A DNA stretch of 64,000 bases from assembly GCA_948567375.1 (NCBI GenBank), contig OX419755.1:54764291-54828290 (forward strand), given 5' to 3'. Below the pieces are notes generated by a model, which had not been told where the DNA came from, searched no databases, and saw only the letters and a program-made list of their open reading frames with translations. The stretch is from Lunularia cruciata. Its lineage: Eukaryota; Streptophyta; Marchantiopsida; Lunulariales; Lunulariaceae. Below are positions 1-10,300 of the stretch, piece after piece (the first letter of the stretch is position 1; each line of letters opens with the position of its first letter). A program made the position numbers and the translations under genes.

Positions 1-298
1 GACCATTAGCTCATGCTAGAGTTTATAAGAAGCAAAATTTCAACTCTATACATCTAAATCTTAAGCGATGAAGTTTGCTTCGTAGTGCAAATATTATACA
101 CTTGAAAACATTTCAGCCAAATACTAACTTTTGCATACATGGGAATATTTTATTCACAATATGTACTTCTTTGTGGAATCTTTGCCAATAGTTTATGCTC
201 ATTTTGGCCTAAAATATTAGCATCTTTAATAATAATTTATTTTTATTTCATTTAAATTTTTTTGTCTAATTTCAAATATTACGAAAGCACAAGTCTCA
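1..298. other. AT-rich flank, no gene seen
   Basis: AT-rich sequence with no ORF of note. It differs from the sequence next to the matching boundary of the inverted copy near 20,608, so position 299 looks like a true repeat boundary (TG start). Confidence 0.4.
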
Positions 299-3060
299 TG
301 ACCCACTTTTTCTTTGTGTCCCACTTTATCACATTTCTAGTGGTTTGGTAGTATTTTAGATATAAGATTAAGTCTTAGGATAGTACTAAGTAAGAACAAC
401 AATTAGTTCATTCTTTGTCCTAAACAAAGTCCAAATCTGGCTCAACAAACCTCTCACAATTAGAGTTTTCCTTAACAATGATTGAAATTTCCTATTAGGA
501 CCAAAAAATGTGGATTTTGTATTGTCCCTTTCTTTGCTAAACAAACCATGCAACAAGGACTACAATACAAGATGGCTTCCAATGACATCATAATTTTGTG
601 GAAGTTCACCATATGGAGCAATGAGATTCTATCACCATGATTCTACAAGATCCCATTGCCAATTCAAAATCCATGATTGTGACTTGTGGTATGTTGCCAA
701 AGAATCAGTTTTGACCATTTTGCAAAAGGCTTGCGCATGTGCCATTTGACTACAACCCTTCACCAACCATACAATGTCTTAGGAGTGACCAGGCAGTCAG
801 ATCTATAAAAGGCTGACCACTTTACCTCACAAGGATTTATCTTTTATTTGTATCAATTTCTATTTTCCTGCATAGTGAACTCTTGAAGTATTACCCAAGA
901 TCCATTATAGAGTGCAAAGCACAAACTCAAGTGTGTATTATAGAAGTGTAAGAGTGATTGGGTTGATACAAGAGAAAGTATAATTAAATGCCTTCAAGAT
1001 GGTGGAATAAGTGATGATAGTTAGATAGAGGCAAAACATGGAAGGTAGATGAAATTGTTTGCAAACCTCCCAAATTATCAAATTGGGGATTGTATCGTAG
1101 AGTAGAGTAAACTAAAAAGTAGAAATTTAAAATTTTTGTTGTGGGACTTGAGTTTTATAGACATGTCAATGTTAGAAGAAATGAAAAAATACTTGTATAC
1201 AAATTCAGTGAGAGCCAACCCTATTGTGTGGACCAAGGACCAATGGCAATGAGTCTTAGGTAAAAGGTGCACACTTTTGGCCAAATTTCTATTGATACTT
1301 CTCATAATAGGCCAAGTAAGAGAATGAAAGCCAAAATAAAAAATATATTTATACAAGTTCATAGGAGTGAAGTGCACTAATGTGTATAAAATAAAATATT
1401 TTGAAGAGCACATTAGATGAATCATAATATAATCCATCATGACGTTGTTTTGATGAAAACAAACATCATATCTCAATTTTAACCAAGCTATTTTCTTCCA
1501 ACTTCTAAACAAAGGGCAACTTGTGAGTTGGGAGCGGATGTTCCATGAATGAGTAAAAAATTTGCTAGAGGACATGGAATAGGTAGTGGCCATGATCTTA
1601 GCACCCTTCATTGTGCATTTCTACCTTGGAATGGGTTTTCTCATAAACAAGGAGAAGGAGAAATTTCCAAGTCACTTCCATCATCCAGCCTACTTCAACA
1701 AACATCTAAATTTGGACAAGGAAAGTATCATGACATAGACAAGGAGTATTTTCATACCAAGAATTTCATACTTGTTAAATAATCCTACAACACCATTTTG
1801 ATTAGTAAGAAGATACTTGTGATAAACGCCAAAACCATGATCTCCAAGAAATGAAAGGGAAACCAGGTTATTGAAGGTTTTTTAGGTGAAAGTGAAAATG
1901 GTAGAGCCAATAGATAGTTTGGAAACAAGGCCTCTATGATTAAAGAAGGTCACTCTAGCTCCAAGAAAAAAATGTCCAAAAAAGAACCAGCTAAGCAATG
2001 ATGACATTTACGTGCATGTCATCATTAGATACCAACAACAACATGTCAAAAGAGGCAACAAACAACAATACATAATCATCACCAATTTTTGACAAAGCTG
2101 TAAAGGATAAGGAGAAAGCACCAATGGAAGATGATGATAAAGCCCCCATTGTTGTCTTGAAGAAAGCACCAACTCCAATACTTGTCTTCTTCTCCAAACC
2201 TCATTAGCCTAATAGTCCTATTATGAACATTGTAGATGTCATTTTGGAGACACAAACAACCAAGGCTTTATGTTGGCTGAGGAAATGCAAAAGAAGGAAG
2301 TAGAAGCCAAAAGCTAAAAGAACAAGTTTCCATCATGGACCACCTAGAAGAAGGGGAAAAACACATTGAAGTAGCAAATAAAACAACATCAGAATGCATC
2401 AAGATGAAGGGACCTCCTTATGAAACACCATCATCATGATCTCCAATACAAGATAACAACCCAAATATGATGGACAATATTTGCTGACATCTGAATACAT
2501 ACAATATCTGAAATACAACAATAATTTGAAGGTGTGGTTGACGTTGGTATACTTTGTACATGCAATAATGCCAATGATGGAACTAATGGAGAAGATTGCA
2601 TCCTTCTACAAAGATTAAGACTCCACCATCAACAAGTAAATTAAGCTCATGAAGTACCTTCACTACAAAATGAACACAACCACCAAAGACAAGCCCTAAT
2701 TTGTACCAAATTAAGCAATGCAAAAAAATGGCTCACCAAGGAGATTGCATTGTCAAAGGAGAAGACCAACTACTTGAGAAGTTTCAATAGGAAGAAATGG
2801 CATTATAAGGACAACAAAAAGTCATTTTAGAACAATCTTATGTTGATATGGTACAAACAAAGGTTGCTAAACAACAAACCTACCATGAAGAGTAGATAAA
2901 GGCACAAGACAAAGAGTTGATGACCATCCAAATAGAACTAGATATCACTAATATAAAGACAGCTATAATGGAGGGAAGGTACAGGAATCTAAAAGAGCTC
3001 ACAAATCTTTGTATCCAACAACTTAATTCCAAGCCTAAAGCAAGCATGGGAAAAGGAGGA
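299..3060 (+). mobile_element. Degenerate LTR-bearing repeat, copy 1, left part
   Basis: The repeat begins with TGACCCAC at 299 and matches, at reduced identity, the reverse complement of 16,060-20,608. An LTR-like stretch runs from 299 and has a TATA box (TATAAAAG at about 804) some 500 bp in, the same spacing as in copy 2. Downstream are remnants of a large ORF. About 1,540-1,780 matches the better-kept reading at 18,978-19,373 in copy 2, and 2,460-3,060 matches the coiled-coil part at 16,100-16,690. About 1.6 kb present in copy 2 (roughly 17.0-18.9 kb) is missing here. A chromovirus is inserted at 3,060/3,061 and the repeat resumes at 8,651. The coding part is riddled with stops. I do not recognise the protein family. 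Confidence 0.6.
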
Positions 3061-3469
3061 TGTAACAATATGGAGTTTAGAGACAAAGTTAGTCGGGCTT
3101 ACAAAGTAGAGAATAAGACAAAATAGCCTAGAATATTCTAGAAGCATCTAAGAAGCTTCTTGGGAAGCTTCCCAACTAGTTAACTTGCACCCTAAGCAGG
3201 TAGCTTCTAGAAGCTTCTAACTAGCTTAGCTTGCATGCCAAGTAGGCGGCTTCTAGAAGGAAGCTTCTTGAGAAGCTTCCTAGTTAACTTGGCTTGCACT
3301 CCAAGAAAGCGGCTCAAGGAAGCTTCTTGAGAAGCTTCAAGAGTCTTGTATGCTACCTATAAATACCAAGGCCGAAGCTCATGCTAGGCATTTGGAGTTT
3401 TCCCTCATTCAAGTGTCTCAATGTGAGTTTCCATTCTCCTATTTCTCTCCTCGGTTTTGGTCTTTTACA
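3061..3469 (+). repeat. 5' LTR of the chromovirus
   Basis: A 409-bp LTR, TGTAACAATATGG...TTTTACA, almost identical to 8,228-8,650 apart from scattered substitutions and a small indel. A TATA box (CTATAAATA, about 3,356-3,364) lies downstream of a dense series of GAAGCTTC and TTCTAGAA palindromes, described in a separate entry. Confidence 0.95.
3131..3338. promoter_or_regulatory. Heat-shock-element-like array in 5' LTR
   Basis: Repeated inverted GAAnnTTC / TTCnnGAA units match the HSF consensus nGAAnnTTCn. Contiguous three-unit arrays are seen at 3,131-3,143 (GAATATTCTAGAA) and 3,205-3,217 (TTCTAGAAGCTTC). Four-unit clusters, with spacing slightly off in places, lie at 3,152-3,171, about 3,261-3,280 and 3,319-3,338. 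The array ends about 20 bp before the TATA box, and the 3' LTR has the same arrangement. HSF binding is inferred from the motif; an alternative is that these are simple palindromic repeats. Confidence 0.55.
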
Positions 3470-3485
3470 TTGGTATCAGAGCAGG
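3470..3485 (+). other. Primer-binding site (tRNA-iMet type)
   Basis: TTGGTATCAGAGC follows the 5' LTR directly. It contains TGGTATCAGAGC, the standard plant retrotransposon PBS complementary to the 3' end of initiator Met-tRNA. Confidence 0.93.
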
Positions 3486-3738
3486 AATGGGATGGATGGA
3501 ATTTATGGACCACCAAATCCACTTCCGCCAAACCATTGGGACTATCATGTCCAGATATTACCAAAGCATTGTTTCACACAATTCATCACCTCACGCTTTG
3601 GGCAGGATTTTCTACATATGATCAGCGTGTCAGAGGAACCCTTGATACTTCTAGTTGTAACTTATGGAGAAAGGTGGATGTGTTGTATCTGTGTTAATCA
3701 ACTAGATAAAAAGAGGGTAGTGGAATATAGTAGTAGCG

Positions 3739-4638
3739 ATGGCGGCAATACCGGATGTTATCCTTGCAATGCAACAACAAATTGAGCATCTTACTTGATT
3801 GTTGGATGAACGAGACCAACAACGACGAGAACAGATAGACAGAGCGCCAGTTTGAGATGGAGAAGATCGCATTCGATTTCTGAAACCCAAGGTGTTTGAA
3901 GGCAAGAATCTTCCAGGCACAGTGGAGAATTTTGTGTTTGACTATGAACGTTACTTTGAAGCCACCAATCTTCAAGACGAGCGGAAACAAATTCTCTTGG
4001 CTTCTAGCCAATTGGATGGCATGGCAAAACTTTGGTGGCAATTCCAAGTAGAAAGAGCTGAACGACAAATTGTTACACCGATTTTGACATGGGCAGAATT
4101 CAAGGATGCAATACTTGGTCGATTTCAGACTATAAATACCACCCAAGCTGCACAAGATAAATTGGCGGAGTTGAGGTAGATTGGCTCAGTGAGAAGCTAC
4201 ATCACACAATTTCAGAATATCATCATGCAAATTCCAAATATCCAAGAAGGTGAAGTTCTGGATCAATTTGTGCAAGGATTGAAGTCACAAACCAGATTGG
4301 AGGTGACCATGCAAGAGCCATAGAACGTAGGAGAAGCCATGCAATTGGCTAAGCATTTTGATTCCTTAGTTGCGACAACTTGGTCTCAACCTTGACCTAC
4401 ACAAAACCTACCATTACCACAAGTGGAAGAACCGGTACCAATGGAGATTGATGCTATCCAACAAAGACCACTTGGCACAGCAGATAGAGAAAGATTACAA
4501 AAAAATGGAGGTTGCTTTTATTGTCACCAAGTTGGACATTACATTGCTGAATGTCTACTTAGGAATGGACAACCTCAACAAGTTGCCCAGATGGAGTTTG
4601 TGGAACAAAATGATCAGGGAAACAAAGAATCCCAGTAG
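3739..4638 (+). pseudogene. Chromovirus gag with CCHC zinc knuckle (broken)
   Basis: The reading starts at an ATG at 3,739. It includes a retrotransposon gag domain (KLWWQFQ near 4,027-4,047) and a zinc knuckle of the form CX2CX4HX4C (CFYCHQVGHYIAEC, about 4,513-4,555). In-frame stops at about 3,796 (TGA), 3,853 (TGA), 4,177 (TAG), 4,321 (TAG), 4,394 (TGA) and 4,636 (TAG) break it. Each TGA is explicable as CGA to TGA and most TAGs as CAG to TAG. Gag would form the virus-like particle. Confidence 0.9.
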
Positions 4639-4689
4639 GAGATTTTGAGCCGCCTACTAGGAGCTTGATTGGTTCCAATGGGATTGAAG

Positions 4690-5429
4690 GCTCAAGCTAT
4701 GCAAGTTTGATTCACTTGCAAGGTACGATATCTAATCGGGGTTGTAGGATTTTGGTTGATTTGGGAAGTTTATAGAATTGCATATCTATGCAAGTAGCAA
4801 AGGAATTGGGTATTCCTATCAAGCCAGTGATTGGAAGTAGTTTGATGATGGCGGACGGTAGAAAAGGTTCTGCATTCTGCACCTTGCATCCTGTTACCTT
4901 CAAGATTGGGAAGGAGTATTTGGAGTGTATGAGGTTTGTAGTGGCACCTCTACACTATGATATCATTCTGGGTCCACCTTGGCTTGAACGTCATAAGGTT
5001 CAATTTGATTGGACCCAACGTCAAATTCAAGTACAACACCAAGGTAGGAATTTCCGATTAGGTTGTTTGGCACCTTTGAGTAAGACACCTAAGAATAGTC
5101 AATCCCAAGATGGGAAGTTTGTTGAGAAGGTAGCCATAGAGCAAATCTGGAAGGGAGATGAGTCCCAAGATGGGAAGTTTGCTAAGAAGGCAACCATGGA
5201 GCAAGCTTGGAAGAGAGATGAGTCCCTAGAAGGGAAGTTTGTTAATGAAGCAGCCATAGAGCAAGCTTTGGAGGAAGATAAGTCTGTATTCGCGGTGTGG
5301 ATCAAGCCGATTGCACAAGAACAATCTGAGGAGGACCAGGTGCCGCATCAAGCAACGGTTGATCATATAGTTCAAGAGTTTGCAGATGTGTTTCCGGATG
5401 ATCTGCCAAAGGGATTACCCTCTGATTGA
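4690..5429 (+). pseudogene. Chromovirus protease and linker (broken)
   Basis: This reading is in a different frame from gag. It contains an aspartic protease-like segment in which the usual D(S/T)G is DLGSL followed by TAG (about 4,754-4,771), so the catalytic motif is altered. The hydrophobic segment IILGPPWL (about 4,953-4,976) is typical of retropepsin ends. A linker with three 20-residue tandem repeats (5,101-5,280) leads into RT; the reading ends at TGA 5,427. Confidence 0.85.
5101..5280 (+). repeat. Three 60-bp tandem repeats in the protease-RT linker
   Basis: Units at 5,101-5,160, 5,161-5,220 and 5,221-5,280 keep an exact 60-bp period and reading frame. Each encodes a 20-residue unit beginning with SQDGKF or SLEGKF and ending in a charged stretch. 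Together they form an expansion of the linker between protease and RT. Confidence 0.9.
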
Positions 5430-5432
5430 GGT

Positions 5433-6718
5433 ATGCCTTTCAAGATTGAGTTATTGCTAGGAAGTACTCCAGTGAGTAGACCAATCTATCAGCTCTCACC
5501 AAAGGAGTTGGAGGAGTCGCGAACAACACTTACAGAGTTGTTGGAGAAGGATTTCATACAACATAGTACCTTTCCATGGGGAGCACCGGTACTATTTGTT
5601 CCAAAGAAGGATGGAGGACTTCGTTTCTGTATTGATTATCATGGGCTTAATAAGCAAACCGTGAAGAATGCATATCTCTTGCCTTGGATCGACAAACTTG
5701 CTTGACCAATTAAGTGGAGCACGCTACTTTTCCAAGCTGGATCTTTGTAGCGGCTATTGGCAAATTCCTATTGAAGGAGAGGACATGCAAAAGACTACCT
5801 TTCACACAAGGTATGGACATTTTGAGTGGAGAGTTCTACCATTCGGACTCACTAATGCTCCAGTAGTCTTCATGGATCAGATGCATCGGGTGTTGGAGGG
5901 ACTGTTGGATCAGTCTATGGTAGTGTTCTTAGATGATATCTTAATCTATAGTAGGACAGAGGCAGAACACAGGAATCATGTGCGAGAAGTCCTAAGACGA
6001 CTACGACAGTGGAAATTTTACTACAAGAAGTCAAAGTGTGCTTTTTGGCGGAAGGAGGTTACCTTCTTGGGTCATAAGATCTCATCAGAGGGGATCAAGA
6101 TGGAAGAAGAGAAGATCAAGGCCATTACTAATTGGCCTACCCCAAAGGATGCTACAAAAGTACGAGCATTCAATGGATTGGCCAGTTTTTATCGACGGTT
6201 CATCCACTATTATGCTCACGTGGCTGCACCATTGACTGACCTCTTGGGAAAGAACTCAAGCTTCCAGTGGCCCACCAAGCATGAAGAAGCATTCTAGAAG
6301 TTAAAGCATATGGTGTCTTCAAGACCTATTCTTCAACCATATGATCCTCAACTACCTTGTGTGGTTGATTTTGATGCTTCTAACTTTGCAATTGGAGCTG
6401 TGTTGCAACAGGAATTTCCATATGGACTACATCCTATTGCCTTTGTGTCTCGCCAACTAAATACAGCTGAAAGAAATTACTTTGCTCAAGATCGGGAACA
6501 ACTTGCAATGGTATATGCCACCAAGGTATGGAGGCATTATCTCTTGGGGAAACAGGTGATCATGCGAACTGATCACAAACCATTGTTGCAGACCTTACAC
6601 TTGGAGCACATGAAGAGTCGGCATCATTGATGGGAAGAGCAACTCCAATTGTTTGACATCAAACTTGAGTACAAACCAGGTCGGTTCCATGTCATCCCCG
6701 ATGCTCTATCACAATGAC
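5433..6718 (+). pseudogene. Chromovirus reverse transcriptase-RNase H (broken)
   Basis: RT motifs are clear: [15 protein letters not shown] (about 5,597-5,641), YFSKLDLCSGYWQI, and the catalytic box FLDDILIYS (about 5,929-5,955). A one-base insertion near 5,700 moves the reading to another frame. RNase H follows with the first Asp in VVDFDASNFAIG (6,361-6,396) and RTDHKPLL (about 6,565). Stops lie at 6,295 (TAG), 6,628 (TGA) and 6,716 (TGA). When intact it would copy the element RNA into DNA. Confidence 0.92.
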
Positions 6719-7700
6719 CTGATTTGAAGGATCTTCCTCTGATCATGGCGGTAATTATAACGGTGTCCATTGACCCTAAGGTCCATAATGAGTTTCAATC
6801 AGCTCTACAACAACATCCCTTCTTCCAAATGGTACACGGACGTCTGACAGCACACGACAAGGAGTACAACACCTTCTCTTTCAAGGAAGGCCTTTTATTC
6901 CATGCAAACTAGATCTATGTTCTAGCCAAAGGTGATCTTTGACTTGTGCGCCTTCAAGAAGCCCATGATTTACCAATAGCTGGTCACATGGGATTGGACA
7001 AGACCTTGGGCGCCCTCCAACACCAATGGTGGTGGCCCAACATGACACGAGATGTTCGAGACTTTGTTCGATCATGTGAAAGTTGCCAACGGAACAAGGC
7101 CAGCAACCAGAAGCCAAGTGGACTCCTTCAACCACTCGCCATTCCATCCGCTCATTGGGAGCATGTGAGCTTGGATCTCATCACATCCTTGCCAAAGACA
7201 AAACAAGGACACACCACAATTGTGGTGTTTGTGGATAAGCTTAGTAAGCAAATCCACTTGGCACCAACCTGTGATACCATGGATGCTCCAACCTTAGCGC
7301 AAATCTACTTCGACAATGTCTTCAAGCATCATGGGATGCCATGTGTACTCATCTCCGACCGAGATCCTTGATTTACCAGGAAGTTTTGGCAAGCACTCTT
7401 CCAGATACTCGGCACCAAGCTTGCTTTATCCACGGCCTATCATCCTCAAACTGATAGACAAACCAAATGCGCCAATCGTACATTGGAGGATATGTTGCAG
7501 GCCTTTGTCAATGTCCACCATACCAACTGGGATGAATGTCTTGCAGCTACAAAATTTGCCTACAACAATTCCAAACAGGCAAGCACCGGATTTTCTCCCT
7601 TCTTTCTCAATTTTGGCCAAGATCCGCTTGTTCCAGATTCTCTTCTTGCTCCCCCTCCCTCTTAGGTTCCTCATACTTCTACATTCTTGACCGCTTCTTG
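6719..7700 (+). pseudogene. Chromovirus integrase (broken)
   Basis: An HHCC zinc-binding region (H...H, then CESCQ at about 7,075) is followed by the DDE core with LDLIT (about 7,171), ISDRDP (7,351-7,368) and the following segment to about 7,480. TGA at 7,369 falls directly after the second catalytic block. Further stops are at about 6,910, 6,940 and 7,663. The reading changes frame at about 7,700. Confidence 0.9.
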
Positions 7701-7759
7701 CTCAGAATCACCAAAAACAATATGCAGACCATCATTGTTGTGATCTCACCTTTGAAGTT

Positions 7760-8219
7760 GGTGATAAAGTCATGCTATCCTCTAGTAACCTCCCTCTCCC
7801 ACTTGATACCCAAGTTTGTAAACTTGCTCCTAATTGGATAGGACCCTTTGATATCACCCACATTATCTCTCCTGTTGCTTATCGACTTGCCTTACCTTGT
7901 CACATGCGTATCCATCTTATCTTTCATGTTTCCAAGTTAAAACCCTTTGTTCCTAACCCTTCTTCCTTTTCCTCTTGAGTCCAACCTCCCCCTCTTCCTA
8001 TCCCTATCAATGATCATGAGGAGTACGAAGTTGATCATATCCTTGCGCGTCGCCATATTCAACAAGGCCATTGCCAACATATGGAGTACAAGGTCCTTTG
8101 GAAAGGGTATCCCCTTCATGATGCCACATGGGAACCTCTTTCTCACCTCCAGAATGCACAGATGGCCATCAAGGACTTCAAAGCTTTACTGGTGACGAGG
8201 ACGTCACCAACTAGCGGCG
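7760..8219 (+). pseudogene. Integrase C-terminus with chromodomain
   Basis: The integrase C-terminal GPF-like region (KLAPNWIGPFDI, about 7,820-7,855) is followed by one TGA (7,976) and a chromodomain. The chromodomain shows EVDHILARR, then EYKVLWKGY and ATWEPLSHL (8,027-8,145). Chromodomains at this position bind modified histone tails and direct integration into heterochromatin. That placement defines a chromovirus. Confidence 0.88.
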
Positions 8220-8227
8220 GGGGAATA
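8213..8227 (+). other. Polypurine tract
   Basis: GGCGGGGGAATA lies directly before the 3' LTR start TGTAACAAT and is the expected plus-strand primer. Confidence 0.85.
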
Positions 8228-8650
8228 TGTAACAATATGGAGTTTAGAGACAAAGTTAGTTGGGCTTACAAAGTAGAGAAAAAGACAAAATAGCCTAGAA
8301 TATTCTAGAAGCATCTAAGAAGCTTCTTGGGAAGCTTCCTAACTAGTTAACTTGCGCCCTAAGCAAGTAGCTTCTAGAAGGAAGCTTCTAGAAGCTTCTA
8401 ACTAGCTTAGCTTGCATGCCAAGTAGGCGGCTTCTAGAAGGAAGCTTCTTGAGAAGCTTCCTTGTTAACTTGGCTTGCACTCCAAGAAAGTGGCTCAAGG
8501 AAGCTTCTTGAGAAACTTCAAGAGTCTTGTATGCTACCTATAAATACCAAGGCCAAAGCTCATGCTAGGCATTTGGAGTTTTCCCTCATTCAAGTGTCCC
8601 AATGTGAGTTTCCATTCTACTATTTCTCTCATTGGTTTCGGTCTTTTACA
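8228..8650 (+). repeat. 3' LTR of the chromovirus
   Basis: A 423-bp copy of 3,061-3,469 with the same TG...CA ends, TATA box (about 8,537-8,545) and palindromic GAAGCTTC array. It is longer by an extra GAAGCTTC-type unit near 8,378-8,395. It ends at TTTTACA, followed by the target duplicate GAGGA. Confidence 0.95.
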
Positions 8651-10137
8651 GAGGAGGAGATTACAACAAAGATATGAAAGTCAAAAGTTCAGCATGACTA
8701 CAAAACTTGGCAAAAAAATATGTGGGTCTTCTCACGACCATAGAACATATTGTGACTCAACTCTTGAACCGATTGGAATGGATGACCAATGACACTACAA
8801 ACTGAACAAAGATCAAAGACTTCAAAAATCAGATAGAATCAGGTTCTTGAGAGGAAGGTCCATACAAATGATCATGTAATTGCCATGTCCTTCAATTTGT
8901 AGAGCCACCCAAACTCCAAGTTCAAAGAGGCCCAAACAAGGTTGTTGAGTATAGAAGAGAGCTCATTAAGCGCATCAAAATCTGCAAAGGTGCAAGTAGT
9001 TCATCACAAGCACCACCAGATTATCCTATGATAACCAACAACCTCAACAATGCCTTACAACCTGAGCTATAGAAACCTTAGTAGCAACCAAACTATCTTG
9101 TAGTTTGTTTGTATATTGTATTTCTTTTACATCTCATACTCATATCCAAGACACTTCATATGTGTAAATAGTTTGTAGATCTTAGTGTAAATACAAAATC
9201 CAAGTAGATCACTATATGACAATGGAAGATACAGCCAATCCTCTAAGATGGCAATGCCATGTCAAACATGCCTACTTGGAGATAAGATTAAGATAAGATA
9301 AGAATGCTATTAGTGAGGATTAGATGTAATTAGAATATTTTCAACTATTTTTAACTACTAGGTCTCTTTGGCCACTAAGTAGGAAATGTATTTAGAGCTT
9401 AGACCCAATTTTTTCTATGATCATTGGTTCATTTTTCTTTGTAGTAAACAAGGTATTACCATCAAGAGTCTTGAGTCAGTGTATTTGTATGTGGTTTCTC
9501 TATGTATGCATGACTACCTAGTTAGTCACTTAGACGTGAAGAACCTTGGCATAGAAGCACTAGAGTAATAGATTCATTTTTTGGAACTAGAAGGAGGAAC
9601 TTTAAGCACTCTACATAGGCCAAGAACAATATTGTATGGACTTTATAAATATGGATATCATTAAATACTAAGTAGTAGTAATCAATCTATTCTCTTGTAT
9701 AGTAGTGCATCTTGGGAAGAGTAGCCATGATGTTATAAACATAGATGATAGAAAGACAATACCCTTGGGAGTCCTGACTCCTGATCTGATTTATTTTTCA
9801 TGTTTCATATTACTATTCCTGAGATCCTATGAGATCTATCTACCTTGTACAACAAGATGTTTATAATGGGGTATAGAGTGTAGATTGTAGAAGGGATATG
9901 ATGATAGTAAGCAGGAATTTGGTCAAGCTAACTGGACTATATGGAAACTCTAGGGCAAAGTGGCCTTTGTCATGAGTAACCCATCACCTTCAAGAGTCTT
10001 GTAGACTACAATGACCGCAAAAGTAATTAGTGGTTTTTTATATTTCCACAATATGCCCACAAAGGTGAGACAACCCTCTTTTGGGAATGACTTTGCCCAA
10101 GAGGTTAAATGCAAAACAATAGGTTACCATCAGTATG
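8651..10137 (+). mobile_element. Degenerate LTR-bearing repeat, copy 1, right part
   Basis: This continues the repeat cut by the chromovirus. The first codons after the insertion (EEEITTKI) continue the coiled-coil reading also seen in copy 2 at about 16,090-16,120. From about 9,230 an LTR-like segment with a TATA box (TTTATAAATA near 9,644) matches 15,070-15,540 in reverse complement and, more weakly, 27,241-27,960 in direct orientation. Similarity to copy 2 reaches about 10,137 (shared CTCTTTTGGGAATGACTTTG). Confidence 0.55.
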
Positions 10138-10140
10138 GTA

Positions 10141-10300
10141 CTTTTACCTTGTTTTAGTCATATCCAACCTGTATCTTTGTAGGATTGATTGGTTCTTACC
10201 GCAATACTACAAATCTGATCCTTTTACCTTTTTTTAGTCATATCCAACTTGTATCTTTGTGGGATTGATTGGTTCTTATCACAATATTACAACTTTGAAT
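10141..10300. repeat. Two 80-bp tandem units
   Basis: Units 10,141-10,220 and 10,221-10,300 both start CTTTTACCTT and differ at only a few positions. They lie at the outer end of the left repeat arm. Confidence 0.85.

Larger units (their letters stand above)
3061..8650 (+). mobile_element. Ty3/gypsy chromovirus, complete but inactivated
   Basis: A 5.59-kb element with two LTRs, a primer-binding site matching the 3' end of initiator Met-tRNA, a purine tract before the 3' LTR, and a 5-bp target duplication GAGGA (3,056-3,060 and 8,651-8,655). Domain order is gag, CCHC zinc knuckle, protease, RT, RNase H, integrase, chromodomain, which is the chromovirus order. The coding region carries about sixteen in-frame stops, nearly all TGA or TAG with no TAA noticed. 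There are also frame changes near 4,640-4,690, 5,700 and 7,700, so it cannot make a functional polyprotein. It is nested inside an older repeat whose two halves flank it. Confidence 0.95.

Noticed and set aside
3381-3785. 134-codon ORF spanning the 5' LTR edge
   Set aside because: It crosses the LTR and primer-binding site and does not continue into gag.
5100-5280. Possible CRISPR-like array
   Set aside because: The repeats are contiguous without spacers and are coding tandem repeats in a plant retrotransposon.
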